DNA of 63,530 nucleotides from Lachnospiraceae bacterium (GCA_017480565.1 JAFVAL010000055.1:1-63530); one strand, 5' to 3'; shown: positions 38,181 through 47,425, counted from the stretch's first letter. Notes: generated from the letters alone by a model not told the origin. Program-made: numbers and translations.

Positions 38181-38199
38181 CAACCTTTTGCGTTATACT
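38171..38199 (+). promoter_or_regulatory. Probable promoter of asp23-fakA, overlapping the rpmB terminator
   Basis: TATACT (38194-38199) with a weak -35 box TTTTCT (38171-38176) at 17-base spacing. The -35 lies inside the rpmB terminator tail. Confidence 0.5.
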
Positions 38200-38249
38200 A
38201 AGTAGCGAAGTCCGTTTTACGATGTATTTTCGATAGAAAGAGGATGGCG

Positions 38250-38615
38250 ATGAAGAAACATATCAGCTCACAAAAAGGTGAGATTTTATTTGAACAGGAT
38301 GTCATTGCGAAGTATGCAGGACTCAGCGCATCGGAGTGTTTCGGTGTTGTGGGACTTGCTTCCGTGAATATGAAGGACGGTCTTGCCAGACTGTTAAAGA
38401 ATGAGAATATCACGCAGGGTGTCACGCTGAATGCAGATGAAGATGGCATCCGTCTTGACCTCCATATTATCGTTGCGTACGGCGTCAGCATTTCTGCGGT
38501 GGCAGACAATCTGATGAAGGATGTGAAGTACCGTGTGGAAGATTTCTGCGGTATCAAGGTGAAAGAAGTCAACGTCTACGTTGAGGGCGTGCGTGTCCTT
38601 GACGAGGAAGACTGA
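38250..38615 (+). CDS. Asp23/Gls24 family envelope stress protein (YloU-like)
   Basis: A 121-residue Asp23/Gls24 protein. The family hallmark is ILFEQDVIAKYAGLSASECFGVVGLAS, followed by the hydrophilic strand region LDLHIIVAYG and the VKEVNVYVEGVRV end. In staphylococci Asp23 is a membrane-associated alkaline-shock protein. The ATG at 38250 has AGAGG 6 bases upstream; an ATG two codons earlier is too close to it. It is followed directly by the fakA-like gene, the same order as yloU-yloV. Confidence 0.92.
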   Translation: MKKHISSQKGEILFEQDVIAKYAGLSASECFGVVGLASVNMKDGLARLLKNENITQGVTLNADEDGIRLDLHIIVAYGVSISAVADNLMKDVKYRVEDFCGIKVKEVNVYVEGVRVLDEED

Positions 38616-38642
38616 AGTCGTTGAGATAGGGAGGATAATCAA

Positions 38643-40334
38643 GTGATTCATTCAATGAATGCCGAGATGGTGAAGAAGTGCTTTTTGGCAGGCGCTGCGG
38701 GCTTGAATGACCGTAAAGAATATATCAATGAACTGAATGTATTCCCGGTTCCCGACGGCGATACCGGTACGAATATGACGATGACAATCATGTCCGCGGT
38801 CAAAGCGGTCGGTGCAGTGGAGAATCTGACGATGGCCAACTTATGTAAGGCCATTTCCAGCGGTTCTCTTCGCGGTGCGAGAGGTAACTCCGGTGTGATT
38901 TTGTCACAGCTGCTTCGTGGTCTTACGAAGGAACTCAGAGACTACGATGAGATCGATGTTCCGACATTTGCTGCTAGCTTTAAGCGTGCAAGCGATACCG
39001 CGTATAAGGCGGTCATGAAGCCGAAAGAGGGAACGATCCTGACGGTTGCCAGGGGCGGTGCAGAGAAGGCTTTGGAGCTTGCAGATCAGACCGATGATCT
39101 GGAAGTGTTCTTTGGCGAGATCATTTCCTATATGGACGAAGTGCTTGAGGGAACACCTGAGCTTTTGCCTGTTTTAAAGGAAGCCGGCGTTGTGGATTCC
39201 GGCGGCACCGGTCTTGTAACCATCATGCACAGTGCTTATGATGCGTTGCTTGGCAAGATTACGGTCGAGACGCCTGTGATGACACAGAGTGCACCGGAAG
39301 GGAAGAAGGCGAAGAGAGAAGCCATTTCCACCGATGATATCAAGTTCGGCTACTGCACAGAGTTTATTATCATGTGCAACCGTGAGTTTACCGAAGAGAT
39401 GCAGGCAGATTTCCAGGCTTATCTAGAGTCTCTCGGCGATTCTTTGGTGCTTGTTGCGATGGATGACCTTGTCAAAGTCCATGTACATACCAATCATCCC
39501 GGCCTTGCCTTTGAGCGCGCACTTACCTATGGTGAATTGACTTCCATGAAGATCGATAACATGCGCGAAGAGCACAAGGAGACGCTCTTTACTGAAGAAG
39601 AAAAGGAAGAAGCCTACGCGAAGAAGGAAGAGAAGAAAGCTCCCGAGATGCCGCACAAGGCTTATGGATTTATCAGCGTGGCGTCCGGAGATGGCCTGAG
39701 TGAGATCTTTACGGAGCTTGGAGCAGATTATCTGATCCAGGGTGGTCAGACCATGAATCCGAGTACGGAAGATATGCTGGCAGCCATCGACCGTGTCAAT
39801 GCAGATACGATCTTCATTCTGCCGAACAATAAGAATATCATTCTGGCGGCAGAGCAAGCTGCAAAACTGACGGCAAAGTCTGATTCCGGCAAGCAGATCG
39901 TTGTCATTCCGACCAAGACGATTCCGCAGGGGATTGCAGCGCTGATCAATTTTGTTTATGACAAGTCCGTGGAAGAAAACACCGAGGGAATGACGCAGGC
40001 AATCCATGAGATCAAGTCCGGCGAAGTGACCTATGCGGTGCGTGATACGTCCGTGGATGGAAAGGAAATCCATCAGGGGGATCTGATGGGCATCGGGGAT
40101 CACGGCATCATCGCAGTTTCAAAGCATGTGGATGAGACTGTTGTTGCGATGCTTGAAGAGCTTGTGGATGAAGATTCCGAGATGATCACCCTTTATTACG
40201 GTGGGGACATTACTGAAGAGGATGCCGAGGCACTCGCCGAGGAACTTCGCGGCCGTTATGAAGAAGACGATGTCGAAGTGGAAGTCCATGCCGGCGGTCA
40301 GCCCATCTATTATTACATTTTATCTGTTGAGTAA
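38643..40334 (+). CDS. fakA: Fatty acid kinase FakA-like (YloV, DhaL/DegV-type)
   Basis: A 563-residue YloV-type protein. The N-terminal DhaL-like ATP domain starts with AGAAGLNDRKEYINELNVFPVPDGDTGTN (the Asp residues bind magnesium-ATP) and holds LRGARGNSGVILSQ. A middle domain and a C-terminal domain with EVHAGGQPIYYYI complete it. Relatives phosphorylate fatty acids bound to FakB, feeding membrane lipid synthesis. No fakB is in the window. The start is GTG behind a GGGAGG. A strong terminator follows. Confidence 0.9.
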   Translation: MIHSMNAEMVKKCFLAGAAGLNDRKEYINELNVFPVPDGDTGTNMTMTIMSAVKAVGAVENLTMANLCKAISSGSLRGARGNSGVILSQLLRGLTKELRDYDEIDVPTFAASFKRASDTAYKAVMKPKEGTILTVARGGAEKALELADQTDDLEVFFGEIISYMDEVLEGTPELLPVLKEAGVVDSGGTGLVTIMHSAYDALLGKITVETPVMTQSAPEGKKAKREAISTDDIKFGYCTEFIIMCNREFTEEMQADFQAYLESLGDSLVLVAMDDLVKVHVHTNHPGLAFERALTYGELTSMKIDNMREEHKETLFTEEEKEEAYAKKEEKKAPEMPHKAYGFISVASGDGLSEIFTELGADYLIQGGQTMNPSTEDMLAAIDRVNADTIFILPNNKNIILAAEQAAKLTAKSDSGKQIVVIPTKTIPQGIAALINFVYDKSVEENTEGMTQAIHEIKSGEVTYAVRDTSVDGKEIHQGDLMGIGDHGIIAVSKHVDETVVAMLEELVDEDSEMITLYYGGDITEEDAEALAEELRGRYEEDDVEVEVHAGGQPIYYYILSVE

Positions 40335-40340
40335 AAACCT

Positions 40341-40370
40341 GCCGCGCACGAAAAGGGTGCGCGGCTTTTT
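40341..40370 (+). terminator. Terminator between fakA and recG
   Basis: A 9-bp GC-only stem (40341-40349 with 40357-40365) and a tail of five T residues. The recG start lies only 7 bases beyond the T-run, so recG must rely on read-through or an unseen promoter. Confidence 0.92.
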
Positions 40371-40376
40371 CAAATT

Positions 40377-42425
40377 ATGAATTCGGTGAAGATGATGGAA
40401 CGAACTGATTCGCTTGAAAAGATTAAGGGTGTAGGGCCAAAGAAGGCGGAATTATTTGCAAAGATCGGGATTCAGACGATTGGAGATTTGATCGATCATT
40501 ATCCTCGTTCGTACGATCGCTATGGGGAGATTGTGCCTGTGTGTGATGTACAGGAAGGTTCACTGCAAATCATCTCTGTGAGGTTAAAAAGTACTCCCAG
40601 TGTGCAACGCTACAATGGGCTGACTGTTGTCACGGTGCTTGCCTATGATGAGACCGGACAGATTCGTCTGACCTGGTTTAACATGCCTTACATCCGTCAA
40701 TATCTGAAAATGGGAACATCCCTGCTTCTTCGCGGAACGATCCGTTACAAGAGAAATCAATATGTGATGGAGCAAGCGAAGTTCTTGACCATGCAGGATT
40801 ATTTAAACAAAAAAGAAATCTTGCTTCCGATCTATTCCTTGACGGCAGGGCTTACGAATCATGCGGTTACGCAGGCGATGACAGCTGCGATCAACGAGGT
40901 TCCGATCCAGAAAGACTATCTGTCTGCCGCGGTGCGAAAGGAATACGATCTCTTAGAGCGCAGCAAAGCGGTCAGGGAGATTCATTTTCCGCGCACGTAT
41001 GAATCCATGTTGGGAGCAAGAAGACGGCTGGTGTTCGATGAATTCTTCCGGTTTAGCTTGTATCTGCGCATGCTAAAGGAGGAGAACAGGCAGACGGTTT
41101 CTGCGTATCAAGTCACTGAGACGTCCCTGGCAGAGCGAGTCAAACATGAGCTTCCCTATGAACTGACCGGCGCGCAGGAGAAGGTCTGGGCAGAGATGCA
41201 AAAGGATCTTGCAAGTGGCTATGTGATGAACCGGCTGATCCAAGGTGATGTCGGCTCCGGCAAGACGATTCTTGCGGTGCTGGCATTGCTTGCTTGTATT
41301 GATGCGGGATATCAGGGCTGCATGATGGCACCGACGGAAGTGCTTGCGAGACAACATTATGAGAACTTTGTGAAACTGCTGGCTCCTTATGGTGTGCGGG
41401 TCACACTTTTGGTCGGTTCGATGACTGCCAAGGAAAAGAGAGAGGCCAAAGAAGCGATTATATCGCATCAGACCGATCTGATTGTGGGTACACACGCAGT
41501 GATTCAGGACAATGTAACCTTCGATCATCTTGCGCTGGTGATCACCGATGAACAACATCGTTTCGGTGTCGGGCAAAGGCAGGCGCTCACGAAAAAAGGC
41601 GAAGAACCGCATGTGCTCGTGATGAGTGCTACGCCGATTCCACGAACCCTTGCCATGATTCTCTATGGGGATATGGATCTGTCGGTGGTGGATGAAAAGC
41701 CGGCAAATCGCCTGCCGATCAAGAATGCGGTCGTCGACACCAGATATCGCCCCACGGCGTATAGATTTATCCAAAAGCAGGTCATGGAAGGGCGCCAGGC
41801 GTACATTATCTGTCCAATGATCGAAGAAGATGAAGATCTGGATGTGGAAAATGTGATCGATTACGCGAAGTCATTGACCATGATTTATGGAGATGCGGTC
41901 AGGGTTGCTGCGCTTCACGGTCGGATGAAGGCCTCGGAGAAAAATGAGGTGATGCAGCGATTTGCCCAAGGAGAGATTGATGTATTGGTTTCCACCACGG
42001 TCGTGGAAGTGGGCGTAGATGTGCCAAATGCGACGGTGATGATGATAGAAAACGCGGAACGCTTCGGCCTGGCACAGCTGCACCAGTTACGAGGACGTGT
42101 CGGGCGAGGGGAATACCAATCCTACTGCGTTCTTGTCAGTGGTACTGCCAAAGAAGAGACGAAAAAACGACTCGAAATCTTAAATCACTCCAATGACGGT
42201 TTTGAGATTGCAAGAGAAGATCTAAAACTGCGTGGCCCTGGAGATTTCTTTGGGATCCGGCAGAGCGGAGATCTGGAGTTTGCAATCGGAGATATCTGGA
42301 ATGATGCAGAGATCTTAAAATCAGCCGCAGATCTGGCCTCAAAGACAGATCTTGCATCTCTGGGCGATCGGGATCCTGACTTCCTGAAAAACAACGGTTG
42401 TTTTGCGGATGCATTTACCTTATAA
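40377..42425 (+). CDS. recG: ATP-dependent DNA helicase RecG
   Basis: RecG remodels stalled replication forks and Holliday junctions. The 682 residues match the family length. Visible are the helix-hairpin-helix-like KGVGPKKAELF start, the wedge OB-fold domain, Walker A QGDVGSGKTILAVLA, the DEQH box (ITDEQHRFG), SATPIPRTLA and the late VVEVGVDVPNA motif. The exact start is uncertain: the first ATG has no ribosome-binding site, and ATG codons at 40392 and 40395 follow a GGTGAAG. Bacillus has recG in the same rpmB-yloU-yloV region. Confidence 0.97.
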   Translation: MNSVKMMERTDSLEKIKGVGPKKAELFAKIGIQTIGDLIDHYPRSYDRYGEIVPVCDVQEGSLQIISVRLKSTPSVQRYNGLTVVTVLAYDETGQIRLTWFNMPYIRQYLKMGTSLLLRGTIRYKRNQYVMEQAKFLTMQDYLNKKEILLPIYSLTAGLTNHAVTQAMTAAINEVPIQKDYLSAAVRKEYDLLERSKAVREIHFPRTYESMLGARRRLVFDEFFRFSLYLRMLKEENRQTVSAYQVTETSLAERVKHELPYELTGAQEKVWAEMQKDLASGYVMNRLIQGDVGSGKTILAVLALLACIDAGYQGCMMAPTEVLARQHYENFVKLLAPYGVRVTLLVGSMTAKEKREAKEAIISHQTDLIVGTHAVIQDNVTFDHLALVITDEQHRFGVGQRQALTKKGEEPHVLVMSATPIPRTLAMILYGDMDLSVVDEKPANRLPIKNAVVDTRYRPTAYRFIQKQVMEGRQAYIICPMIEEDEDLDVENVIDYAKSLTMIYGDAVRVAALHGRMKASEKNEVMQRFAQGEIDVLVSTTVVEVGVDVPNATVMMIENAERFGLAQLHQLRGRVGRGEYQSYCVLVSGTAKEETKKRLEILNHSNDGFEIAREDLKLRGPGDFFGIRQSGDLEFAIGDIWNDAEILKSAADLASKTDLASLGDRDPDFLKNNGCFADAFTL

Positions 42426-42426
42426 T
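42398..42426 (+). promoter_or_regulatory. Promoter of the 2-hydroxyacid dehydrogenase gene
   Basis: TTGTTT (42398-42403), 17 bases, TATAAT (42421-42426). It lies inside the last codons of recG; the -10 box contains its stop codon. Confidence 0.6.
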
Positions 42427-42467
42427 GAGGATTGTATCCGATTGATTTCTCAGTTTGGGAGGCGAAG

Positions 42468-43433
42468 ATGAAAAGAAATATTTTGGTGGTTATGCCTGCA
42501 GATGAAGGACACAAGGAACTGTTAAAGAGCAAGGCAGGAGAGGCAGAGTTTGTATTTACAACGCCAGAAGAAGCAACAAGCGAGATGATTGAGAATGCGC
42601 ATATCATCGTGGGAAATGTTGCGCCTTCGTTGTTATCCGGATGTAAAAACCTGGAACTGGTACAGCTTTGCAGTGCCGGTACCGACGGTTACACCGCGGA
42701 TGGCGTCATTCCGAAAGGAGCCGTGCTTTGTAATGCGACGGGGGCCTATGGGCTTGCCATTTCTGAACATATGCTTGCCTGTGTCCTGGCGCTGAAGAAG
42801 AAATTAAACCTCTATATCAACAATATGAGTTCGCCGGTGTGGCGCGATGAAGGACCGGTTGGCGGGATCATTGGTTCAACTGTGCTGATCATAGGTCTTG
42901 GCAACATCGGAACCGAATTTGCAACACGGATGAAAGCACTTGGTGCAAAAACGATCGGCGTCGTGCGCACGAAGAGAGAAGCGCCGGAATGCGTGGATGA
43001 GCTGCACACGATGGAGGAGCTTCCGGAACTGATTGGAAGAGCAGATGTTATCACCTCCAGTCTTCCGGGAACGAAGGCAACATATAAGATCTATAACAAA
43101 GATTTTTTTGCGAAAATGAAGTCGTCTGCGATCTTTATCAATGTTGGACGCGGTACAGCCGTGGATACGGATGCGCTTATTGATGCACTGAATCAGGAAG
43201 TGATCGCGGGTGCTGCGCTTGATGTCACCGATCCGGAACCGTTGCCGGAGGATCATCCGCTCTGGGGAGCAAAGAATCTGATCCTCACACCTCATGTCTC
43301 CGGCGGATATCATATGAAGCAGACATGGGATACGATCATCGAGATTGCAGCCCATAATATTGACGTGACCGTCCATGGCGGAGAGCTTCACAGTGTGATC
43401 GATATGCAAACCGGTTACAGAAAACGCAGTTAA
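42468..43433 (+). CDS. D-isomer-specific 2-hydroxyacid dehydrogenase
   Basis: A 321-residue NAD(P)-dependent dehydrogenase of the D-2-hydroxyacid family. The nucleotide-binding loop is VLIIGLGNIGTEFATRMKALG, the catalytic Arg lies in NVGRGTAVDT, Glu in DPEPLPEDHPLW and His in TPHVSGG. The substrate cannot be told; phosphoglycerate, D-lactate and hydroxypyruvate enzymes share these motifs. The ATG follows GGGAGG; a 12-residue longer reading would overlap its own promoter. Confidence 0.9.
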   Translation: MKRNILVVMPADEGHKELLKSKAGEAEFVFTTPEEATSEMIENAHIIVGNVAPSLLSGCKNLELVQLCSAGTDGYTADGVIPKGAVLCNATGAYGLAISEHMLACVLALKKKLNLYINNMSSPVWRDEGPVGGIIGSTVLIIGLGNIGTEFATRMKALGAKTIGVVRTKREAPECVDELHTMEELPELIGRADVITSSLPGTKATYKIYNKDFFAKMKSSAIFINVGRGTAVDTDALIDALNQEVIAGAALDVTDPEPLPEDHPLWGAKNLILTPHVSGGYHMKQTWDTIIEIAAHNIDVTVHGGELHSVIDMQTGYRKRS

Positions 43434-43434
43434 T

Positions 43435-43481
43435 GTGGTTTTTTAAGAAAATCCTCAGGAAAACCACAAAAAGAAGTGGTT
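43435..43481 (+). other. Two alternative, mutually exclusive hairpins upstream of rsmD
   Basis: The block at 43460-43467 can pair with 43435-43442 (8 bp) or, through its last 6 bases, with 43476-43481. Neither hairpin is followed by a U-tract. The rsmD promoter's -35 box begins in the last arm. Confidence 0.4.
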
Positions 43482-43508
43482 GAATCTTGTGACTGTTTGC
43501 GATAAACT
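43480..43508 (+). promoter_or_regulatory. Promoter of rsmD-coaD
   Basis: TTGAAT (43480-43485), 17 bases, TAAACT (43503-43508), about 40 bases before the rsmD start. Confidence 0.6.
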
Positions 43509-43550
43509 AAAAGTTGATTTGAAGGTAGAAAGGGATAGGAGGTTCTTTAG

Positions 43551-44108
43551 ATGCGTGTCATAGCCGGAAGTGCAAGACGGATCGGTTTGGTTACACCGCA
43601 AGGCGATGGGACGAGGCCAACCACAGACCGGATCAAAGAGACCTTATTTAATATCTTATCTCCGAGCCTTGCAGATGCATCTTTTCTGGATTTGTTTGCG
43701 GGAAGCGGCGGCATCGGCATTGAAGCATTAAGCAGAGGTGCTGCGTCTGCGGTCTTTGTTGACCGGGACGGTGATGCAATTGCCTGCATCGAAGAGAATC
43801 TGAGGCGGACACATTTGGCAGAACGAGCGACGGTGAGAAGAGAACCTGCGCTCGGTGCATTATCTCGTCTGGAGGGCAGAGGGGAAGCGTTCGACTTTAT
43901 TTTCTTAGATCCGCCGTATGGCAAGGGGTTAGAACGAGAAGTGATCACCTACCTTGCAGATTCGTGTCTGGTCAATGATCAGACTTGGATCATTGTGGAA
44001 GCAAAGACAGAAGAGGACTTCTCCTGGGTCGATGCGTTAGGCTTTGAGATTGACCGGGAGAAAGTCTATGGTACAAACAAGCATCTTTTCCTCGGAAGGA
44101 AGAGATGA
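43551..44108 (+). CDS. rsmD: 16S rRNA (guanine966-N2)-methyltransferase RsmD
   Basis: RsmD methylates G966 of 16S rRNA on the assembling 30S subunit. The 185 residues include MRVIAGSARRIGL, the RPTTDRIKETLFNIL segment, the SAM loop LDLFAGSGGIGIEALSRGA and the catalytic motif FLDPPYGKG. It is followed by coaD after 12 bases, a very common bacterial pair (Bacillus ylbH-coaD). Confidence 0.96.
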   Translation: MRVIAGSARRIGLVTPQGDGTRPTTDRIKETLFNILSPSLADASFLDLFAGSGGIGIEALSRGAASAVFVDRDGDAIACIEENLRRTHLAERATVRREPALGALSRLEGRGEAFDFIFLDPPYGKGLEREVITYLADSCLVNDQTWIIVEAKTEEDFSWVDALGFEIDREKVYGTNKHLFLGRKR

Positions 44109-44120
44109 TGGAGGGTTTCA

Positions 44121-44636
44121 ATGAAGATCGCATTGTATCCGGGAAGTTTTGATCCGGTGACGCTTGGTCATTACGATGTCATTTGCCGCGCATCAAAGCT
44201 TGTCGATCGGCTGATCATCGGTGTGTTAAAAAACACCAACAAGAATGCCCTGTTTTCGGAGGAGGAACGTGTGGAGATGATCCGCACGCTGACGAAGGAT
44301 CTTCCGAATGTGGAAGTGGCTTCCTTCCACGGGCTGACGGTAGACTACGCGAAAGAGCGCGGTGCCAGATTTCTGGTGCGTGGCCTTCGGGCGGTCACCG
44401 ATTTTGAATATGAACTACAGATGGCACAGACCAACCACAAGATTGCGCCGGATATCGATACATTGTTTTTTACAACCAGTGTACAGTACGCATACGTCAG
44501 TTCCAGCATTGTCAAGGAAGTAGCTTCGTATGGGGGAGATATCAGCGGATTTGTAGCACCGGAGATTGTGCCGCTTGTATACGAGAAATATCACATAACG
44601 AATGGAGAAAAAGAACATGGCCAGCAGCAGAATTGA
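44121..44636 (+). CDS. coaD: Phosphopantetheine adenylyltransferase
   Basis: CoaD transfers AMP to 4'-phosphopantetheine, the fourth step of coenzyme A synthesis. The 171-residue nucleotidyltransferase has [19 protein letters not shown] with the TxGH motif, [19 protein letters not shown], and the [11 protein letters not shown] signature. Its 3' end overlaps the next gene by 20 bases. Confidence 0.97.
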   Translation: MKIALYPGSFDPVTLGHYDVICRASKLVDRLIIGVLKNTNKNALFSEEERVEMIRTLTKDLPNVEVASFHGLTVDYAKERGARFLVRGLRAVTDFEYELQMAQTNHKIAPDIDTLFFTTSVQYAYVSSSIVKEVASYGGDISGFVAPEIVPLVYEKYHITNGEKEHGQQQN

Positions 44637-45267
44637 AGAGTTGATTGAGGATATTTACGAGTTTGTAGAAAGCTGCAAGATGCAGCCGTTATCCTCGACG
44701 AAGGTAGTCGTTCCGAAGGATGATCTGTATGATCTGCTTGACGAACTGAGACTGAGCATTCCGGATGAAGTCAAGAAGTTCCAGAAGATCATTGCCAACC
44801 GCGATGCGATCTTAAATGACGCAGAGTCGAAGGCGAATTCGATGATCCGTGAGGCAGAAGCGCAGGTTCAGCAGATGATCAGCGAGCATGAGATCACAAA
44901 GGATGCATATGCACGTGCAGATTCGATCATCAGCCAGGCAACCGCGGAAGCTGCACAGATCCGCGCAGAGGCGAATGATGAGGCGTCTGCAGTCCGTAAG
45001 GCAGCAATGGGTTACACCGGTGATATGCTCAATAACTTAGAGGGGATTCTCTCTTCCGCGATCAACGATACGCAGTCTACCTATGAGAGCCTGTTAGATG
45101 CACTGCACGCACATCATGACACGGTGGTTGGCAACCGCAATGAGCTTTATGGCAACCCTTCTTATGATGTCGATCCGGTCGATACCATCATGAACGAAGG
45201 CAACACCGGCAGTGGCGATGCGATCGACGATTACAGCGACACCGATTTTATGTCTCATATCAACTAA
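44617..45267 (+). CDS. Coiled-coil protein (V-type ATPase subunit H-like), function unknown
   Basis: A 216-residue soluble protein. Residues about 52-130 form a long charged, alanine-rich coiled coil like DivIVA or ATPase stalk subunits, while the C-terminus is acidic and low in complexity ([18 protein letters not shown]). No membrane helix is present. I chose the ATG at 44617, five codons into the open frame, since it follows GGAG; either way the gene overlaps the end of coaD. Annotation pipelines often call such genes ATPase, but I see no nucleotide-binding motif. A cell-shape or scaffolding role is speculation. Confidence 0.75.
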   Translation: MASSRIEELIEDIYEFVESCKMQPLSSTKVVVPKDDLYDLLDELRLSIPDEVKKFQKIIANRDAILNDAESKANSMIREAEAQVQQMISEHEITKDAYARADSIISQATAEAAQIRAEANDEASAVRKAAMGYTGDMLNNLEGILSSAINDTQSTYESLLDALHAHHDTVVGNRNELYGNPSYDVDPVDTIMNEGNTGSGDAIDDYSDTDFMSHIN

Positions 45268-45299
45268 TTTGACACACAACTGTTGGATGGCAGGATCAT

Positions 45300-45327
45300 A
45301 GAAAGGAAGAGGGAACTCTTCCTTTCT
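45300..45327 (+). terminator. Hairpin before the FGGY kinase (terminator-like)
   Basis: A perfect 12-bp stem (45300-45311 with 45316-45327) with a GGAA loop. The U-tract is poor (TTCTTGG), so it may terminate only partly or protect the upstream message. Confidence 0.55.
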
Positions 45328-45365
45328 TGGAATGTAGGAAAACACGTTAGATTGTTTGGAAAAGT

Positions 45366-46859
45366 ATGGTTGTAGCAGGTTTGGACGTCGGAACGACGGG
45401 ATGTAAGTGCAGTGTCTATTCGGATCAGGGAGAACTGAAAAAAGAAGCGTACCGCGAATACATTTTCCCGGAAGCATGCGGTGACCGTGAGCTGGATGCA
45501 GCCGTGATCTGGCAATGCGTGAAGGAAGTGATCCGCGAGGCTGCGCTGGTTTCAGATCCGCTAAAGGGAATTGGGGTTGCTTCCATGGGAGAGGCGGCCG
45601 TGCTTTTAGATGAAGCAGATCAGCCGCTTTGCAGACCGATTCTTTACTTTGATCCGAGGGGGCAAGAACAGATTGACCGTGTGATCGCTGCGCTTGGAGA
45701 AGAGAGACTCTATCAGATTACGCGGATGCGCCCGGAGAAGATTTACACGATCACTAAGATCATGTGGGAGATGGACCGGGATCCAGAGATCATAAAGAAG
45801 GCAGCGCATTTGCTCCTCATGCAGGATTATATCGTGTATATGTTAAGCGGTGTCGCACAGATTGATTATACGCTGGCGACGAGAACCTATGCATTTGACA
45901 TGAACCGAATGACCTGGAGCGATGAAATCTTAGATGTATGCGGGATTCCAAAGAACCTATGGTCCAAATGTGTTCCTACGGGGACACCAGCCGGGTATGT
46001 GAAGAAGGAAGTCGCAGAAGAACTGGGACTTTCGAAAGACCTGCTGGTTGTGACCGGTGCACATGATCAACCGGCAGCGACGATCGGAAATGGTGTGCTT
46101 TATGAAGGGATCGGTTCTGACAGTACCGGGACGAACGAGTGCATCACGACGGTTTTTGAAGGCAAGAAGCATCCAGATTATCTGAAAAGTTCAGAGATCT
46201 CTTGTGTGCCTTATGTGGTTGCCGATACCTACACGACGGCGGTCTTTTCATTTGCTGGCGGCGGGATGTTAAAGTGGTACCGCAAGCAGCTTGGCAAATG
46301 GGAAGCGAAGATTGCGAAGGAACGCGGCATCGGTTTTTATGACCGGATGGATGAGATTCTCCCGAAGGAACCGACAGAACTTCTTGTCTTTCCCTATTTC
46401 CTTGGAAAAGGTGCGCCGGATATGCATCCGAGGGCGCGTGCGTGCTTCATCGGTCTGACGATGGAGACGACGTCGGAAGAGATTTACCGGGCTTTGATGG
46501 AAGGCGTCAGCTACGAGCTCCGCATGGGCCTTGATTATCTGAAAGAGCAAGGGATCGTTGTCAAAGAACTGCGTGCGACCGGCGGTGGTGCGAGATCTGA
46601 GAATTGGCTGCAGATCAAGGCTGACATCTATGGTATGCCGGTGCACACGATGAAGGTGCAGGAAGGCGGCAATCTTGCCTGTGGGATGTTGGCTGCGATT
46701 GCGGTGGGCATTTATCCGGATCTTGAGAGCGCAAGCAAGGCATTTATCCATGTGGATAAGACCTATCTGCCGGATCCGAACCGGAAGGCATTTTACGATA
46801 AACAGTATGCTTTGTACCGTACGCTGGTACCAAAGCTTCACGATATTTATGATACATAA
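45366..46859 (+). CDS. FGGY family carbohydrate kinase, substrate unknown
   Basis: A 497-residue sugar kinase of the FGGY family. The first phosphate loop is VVAGLDVGTTGCKCSVYSD, the catalytic Asp is in VVTGAHDQPAATIGNG, and the C-terminal adenosine motif is ELRATGGGARSENWLQIKADI. It is closest in layout to xylulokinase, but the usual SGQMHG sugar loop reads VASMGEAAVLLD, so the substrate may differ. No transporter, isomerase or regulator lies beside it. It ends against nrdR without a gap. Confidence 0.88.
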   Translation: MVVAGLDVGTTGCKCSVYSDQGELKKEAYREYIFPEACGDRELDAAVIWQCVKEVIREAALVSDPLKGIGVASMGEAAVLLDEADQPLCRPILYFDPRGQEQIDRVIAALGEERLYQITRMRPEKIYTITKIMWEMDRDPEIIKKAAHLLLMQDYIVYMLSGVAQIDYTLATRTYAFDMNRMTWSDEILDVCGIPKNLWSKCVPTGTPAGYVKKEVAEELGLSKDLLVVTGAHDQPAATIGNGVLYEGIGSDSTGTNECITTVFEGKKHPDYLKSSEISCVPYVVADTYTTAVFSFAGGGMLKWYRKQLGKWEAKIAKERGIGFYDRMDEILPKEPTELLVFPYFLGKGAPDMHPRARACFIGLTMETTSEEIYRALMEGVSYELRMGLDYLKEQGIVVKELRATGGGARSENWLQIKADIYGMPVHTMKVQEGGNLACGMLAAIAVGIYPDLESASKAFIHVDKTYLPDPNRKAFYDKQYALYRTLVPKLHDIYDT

Positions 46860-46874
46860 GTGGAGGTGAATCAA

Positions 46875-47327
46875 ATGAAGTGTCCATTTTGCGGAGAAGA
46901 GAACACCCGCGTCATCGATTCCAGACCGTCGGATGAGAATAATTCCATTCGTCGTAGAAGACAGTGTGATTCCTGCAGAAAGCGTTTTACCACGTATGAG
47001 AAGGTGGAGTCCATCCCGCTCATTGTCGTAAAAAGAGATAATAACAGAGAGACGTATGACCGTTCTAAAATCGAAGCTGGCATCTTAAGATCGTGTCATA
47101 AACGTCCGATCTCTGTGGATCAGATCCGTGCGCTCGCAGATGAGGTGGAAAATGAGATCTTCCGCCGTGAGGAGAAGGAGATTCCGAGCGCAGTCATCGG
47201 CGAGATCGTCATGGAGAAGCTAAGAGAGCTGGATCCGGTTGCGTATGTGCGTTTCGCGTCTGTCTACCGTGATTTCAAGGATGTCAATACATTCATGGAT
47301 GAATTAAAACAGTTTTTGGATAATTAA
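46875..47327 (+). CDS. nrdR: Transcriptional repressor NrdR
   Basis: NrdR represses ribonucleotide reductase genes according to the ATP/dATP balance. The 150 residues begin with a zinc ribbon (MKCPFCGEENTRVIDSRP, then CDSCRKRFTTYE) and continue with an ATP-cone domain. The ATG at 46875 has GGAGGTG upstream; a GTG five codons earlier is less likely. No nrd gene is in the window, so it acts in trans. Confidence 0.97.
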   Translation: MKCPFCGEENTRVIDSRPSDENNSIRRRRQCDSCRKRFTTYEKVESIPLIVVKRDNNRETYDRSKIEAGILRSCHKRPISVDQIRALADEVENEIFRREEKEIPSAVIGEIVMEKLRELDPVAYVRFASVYRDFKDVNTFMDELKQFLDN

Positions 47328-47334
47328 GCCAAGA

Positions 47335-47372
47335 AGAGGAGGATGAATCATCATTCTCCTCTGTTCTTTTTT
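47335..47372 (+). terminator. Terminator of nrdR
   Basis: A 12-bp stem with one G-T pair (47335-47346 with 47351-47362), an ATCA loop and the tail GTTCTTTTTT. It ends 58 bases before comM. Confidence 0.88.
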
Positions 47373-47384
47373 GCAATCATTTGG

Positions 47385-47425
47385 TATAATCAAATGTGCG
47401 AGAGCTCCTCTTTCTAGGAGAGGAG
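47385..47425 (+). promoter_or_regulatory. comM -10 box and a hairpin that covers its ribosome-binding site
   Basis: A TATAAT (47385-47390) suggests a start near 47397. The only -35 candidates lie in the nrdR terminator tail and are weak. The short leader then folds into a 7-bp stem (47405-47411 with 47419-47425) whose 3' arm is the AGAGGAG ribosome-binding site of comM. Translation may therefore be limited unless the stem opens. Confidence 0.55.
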
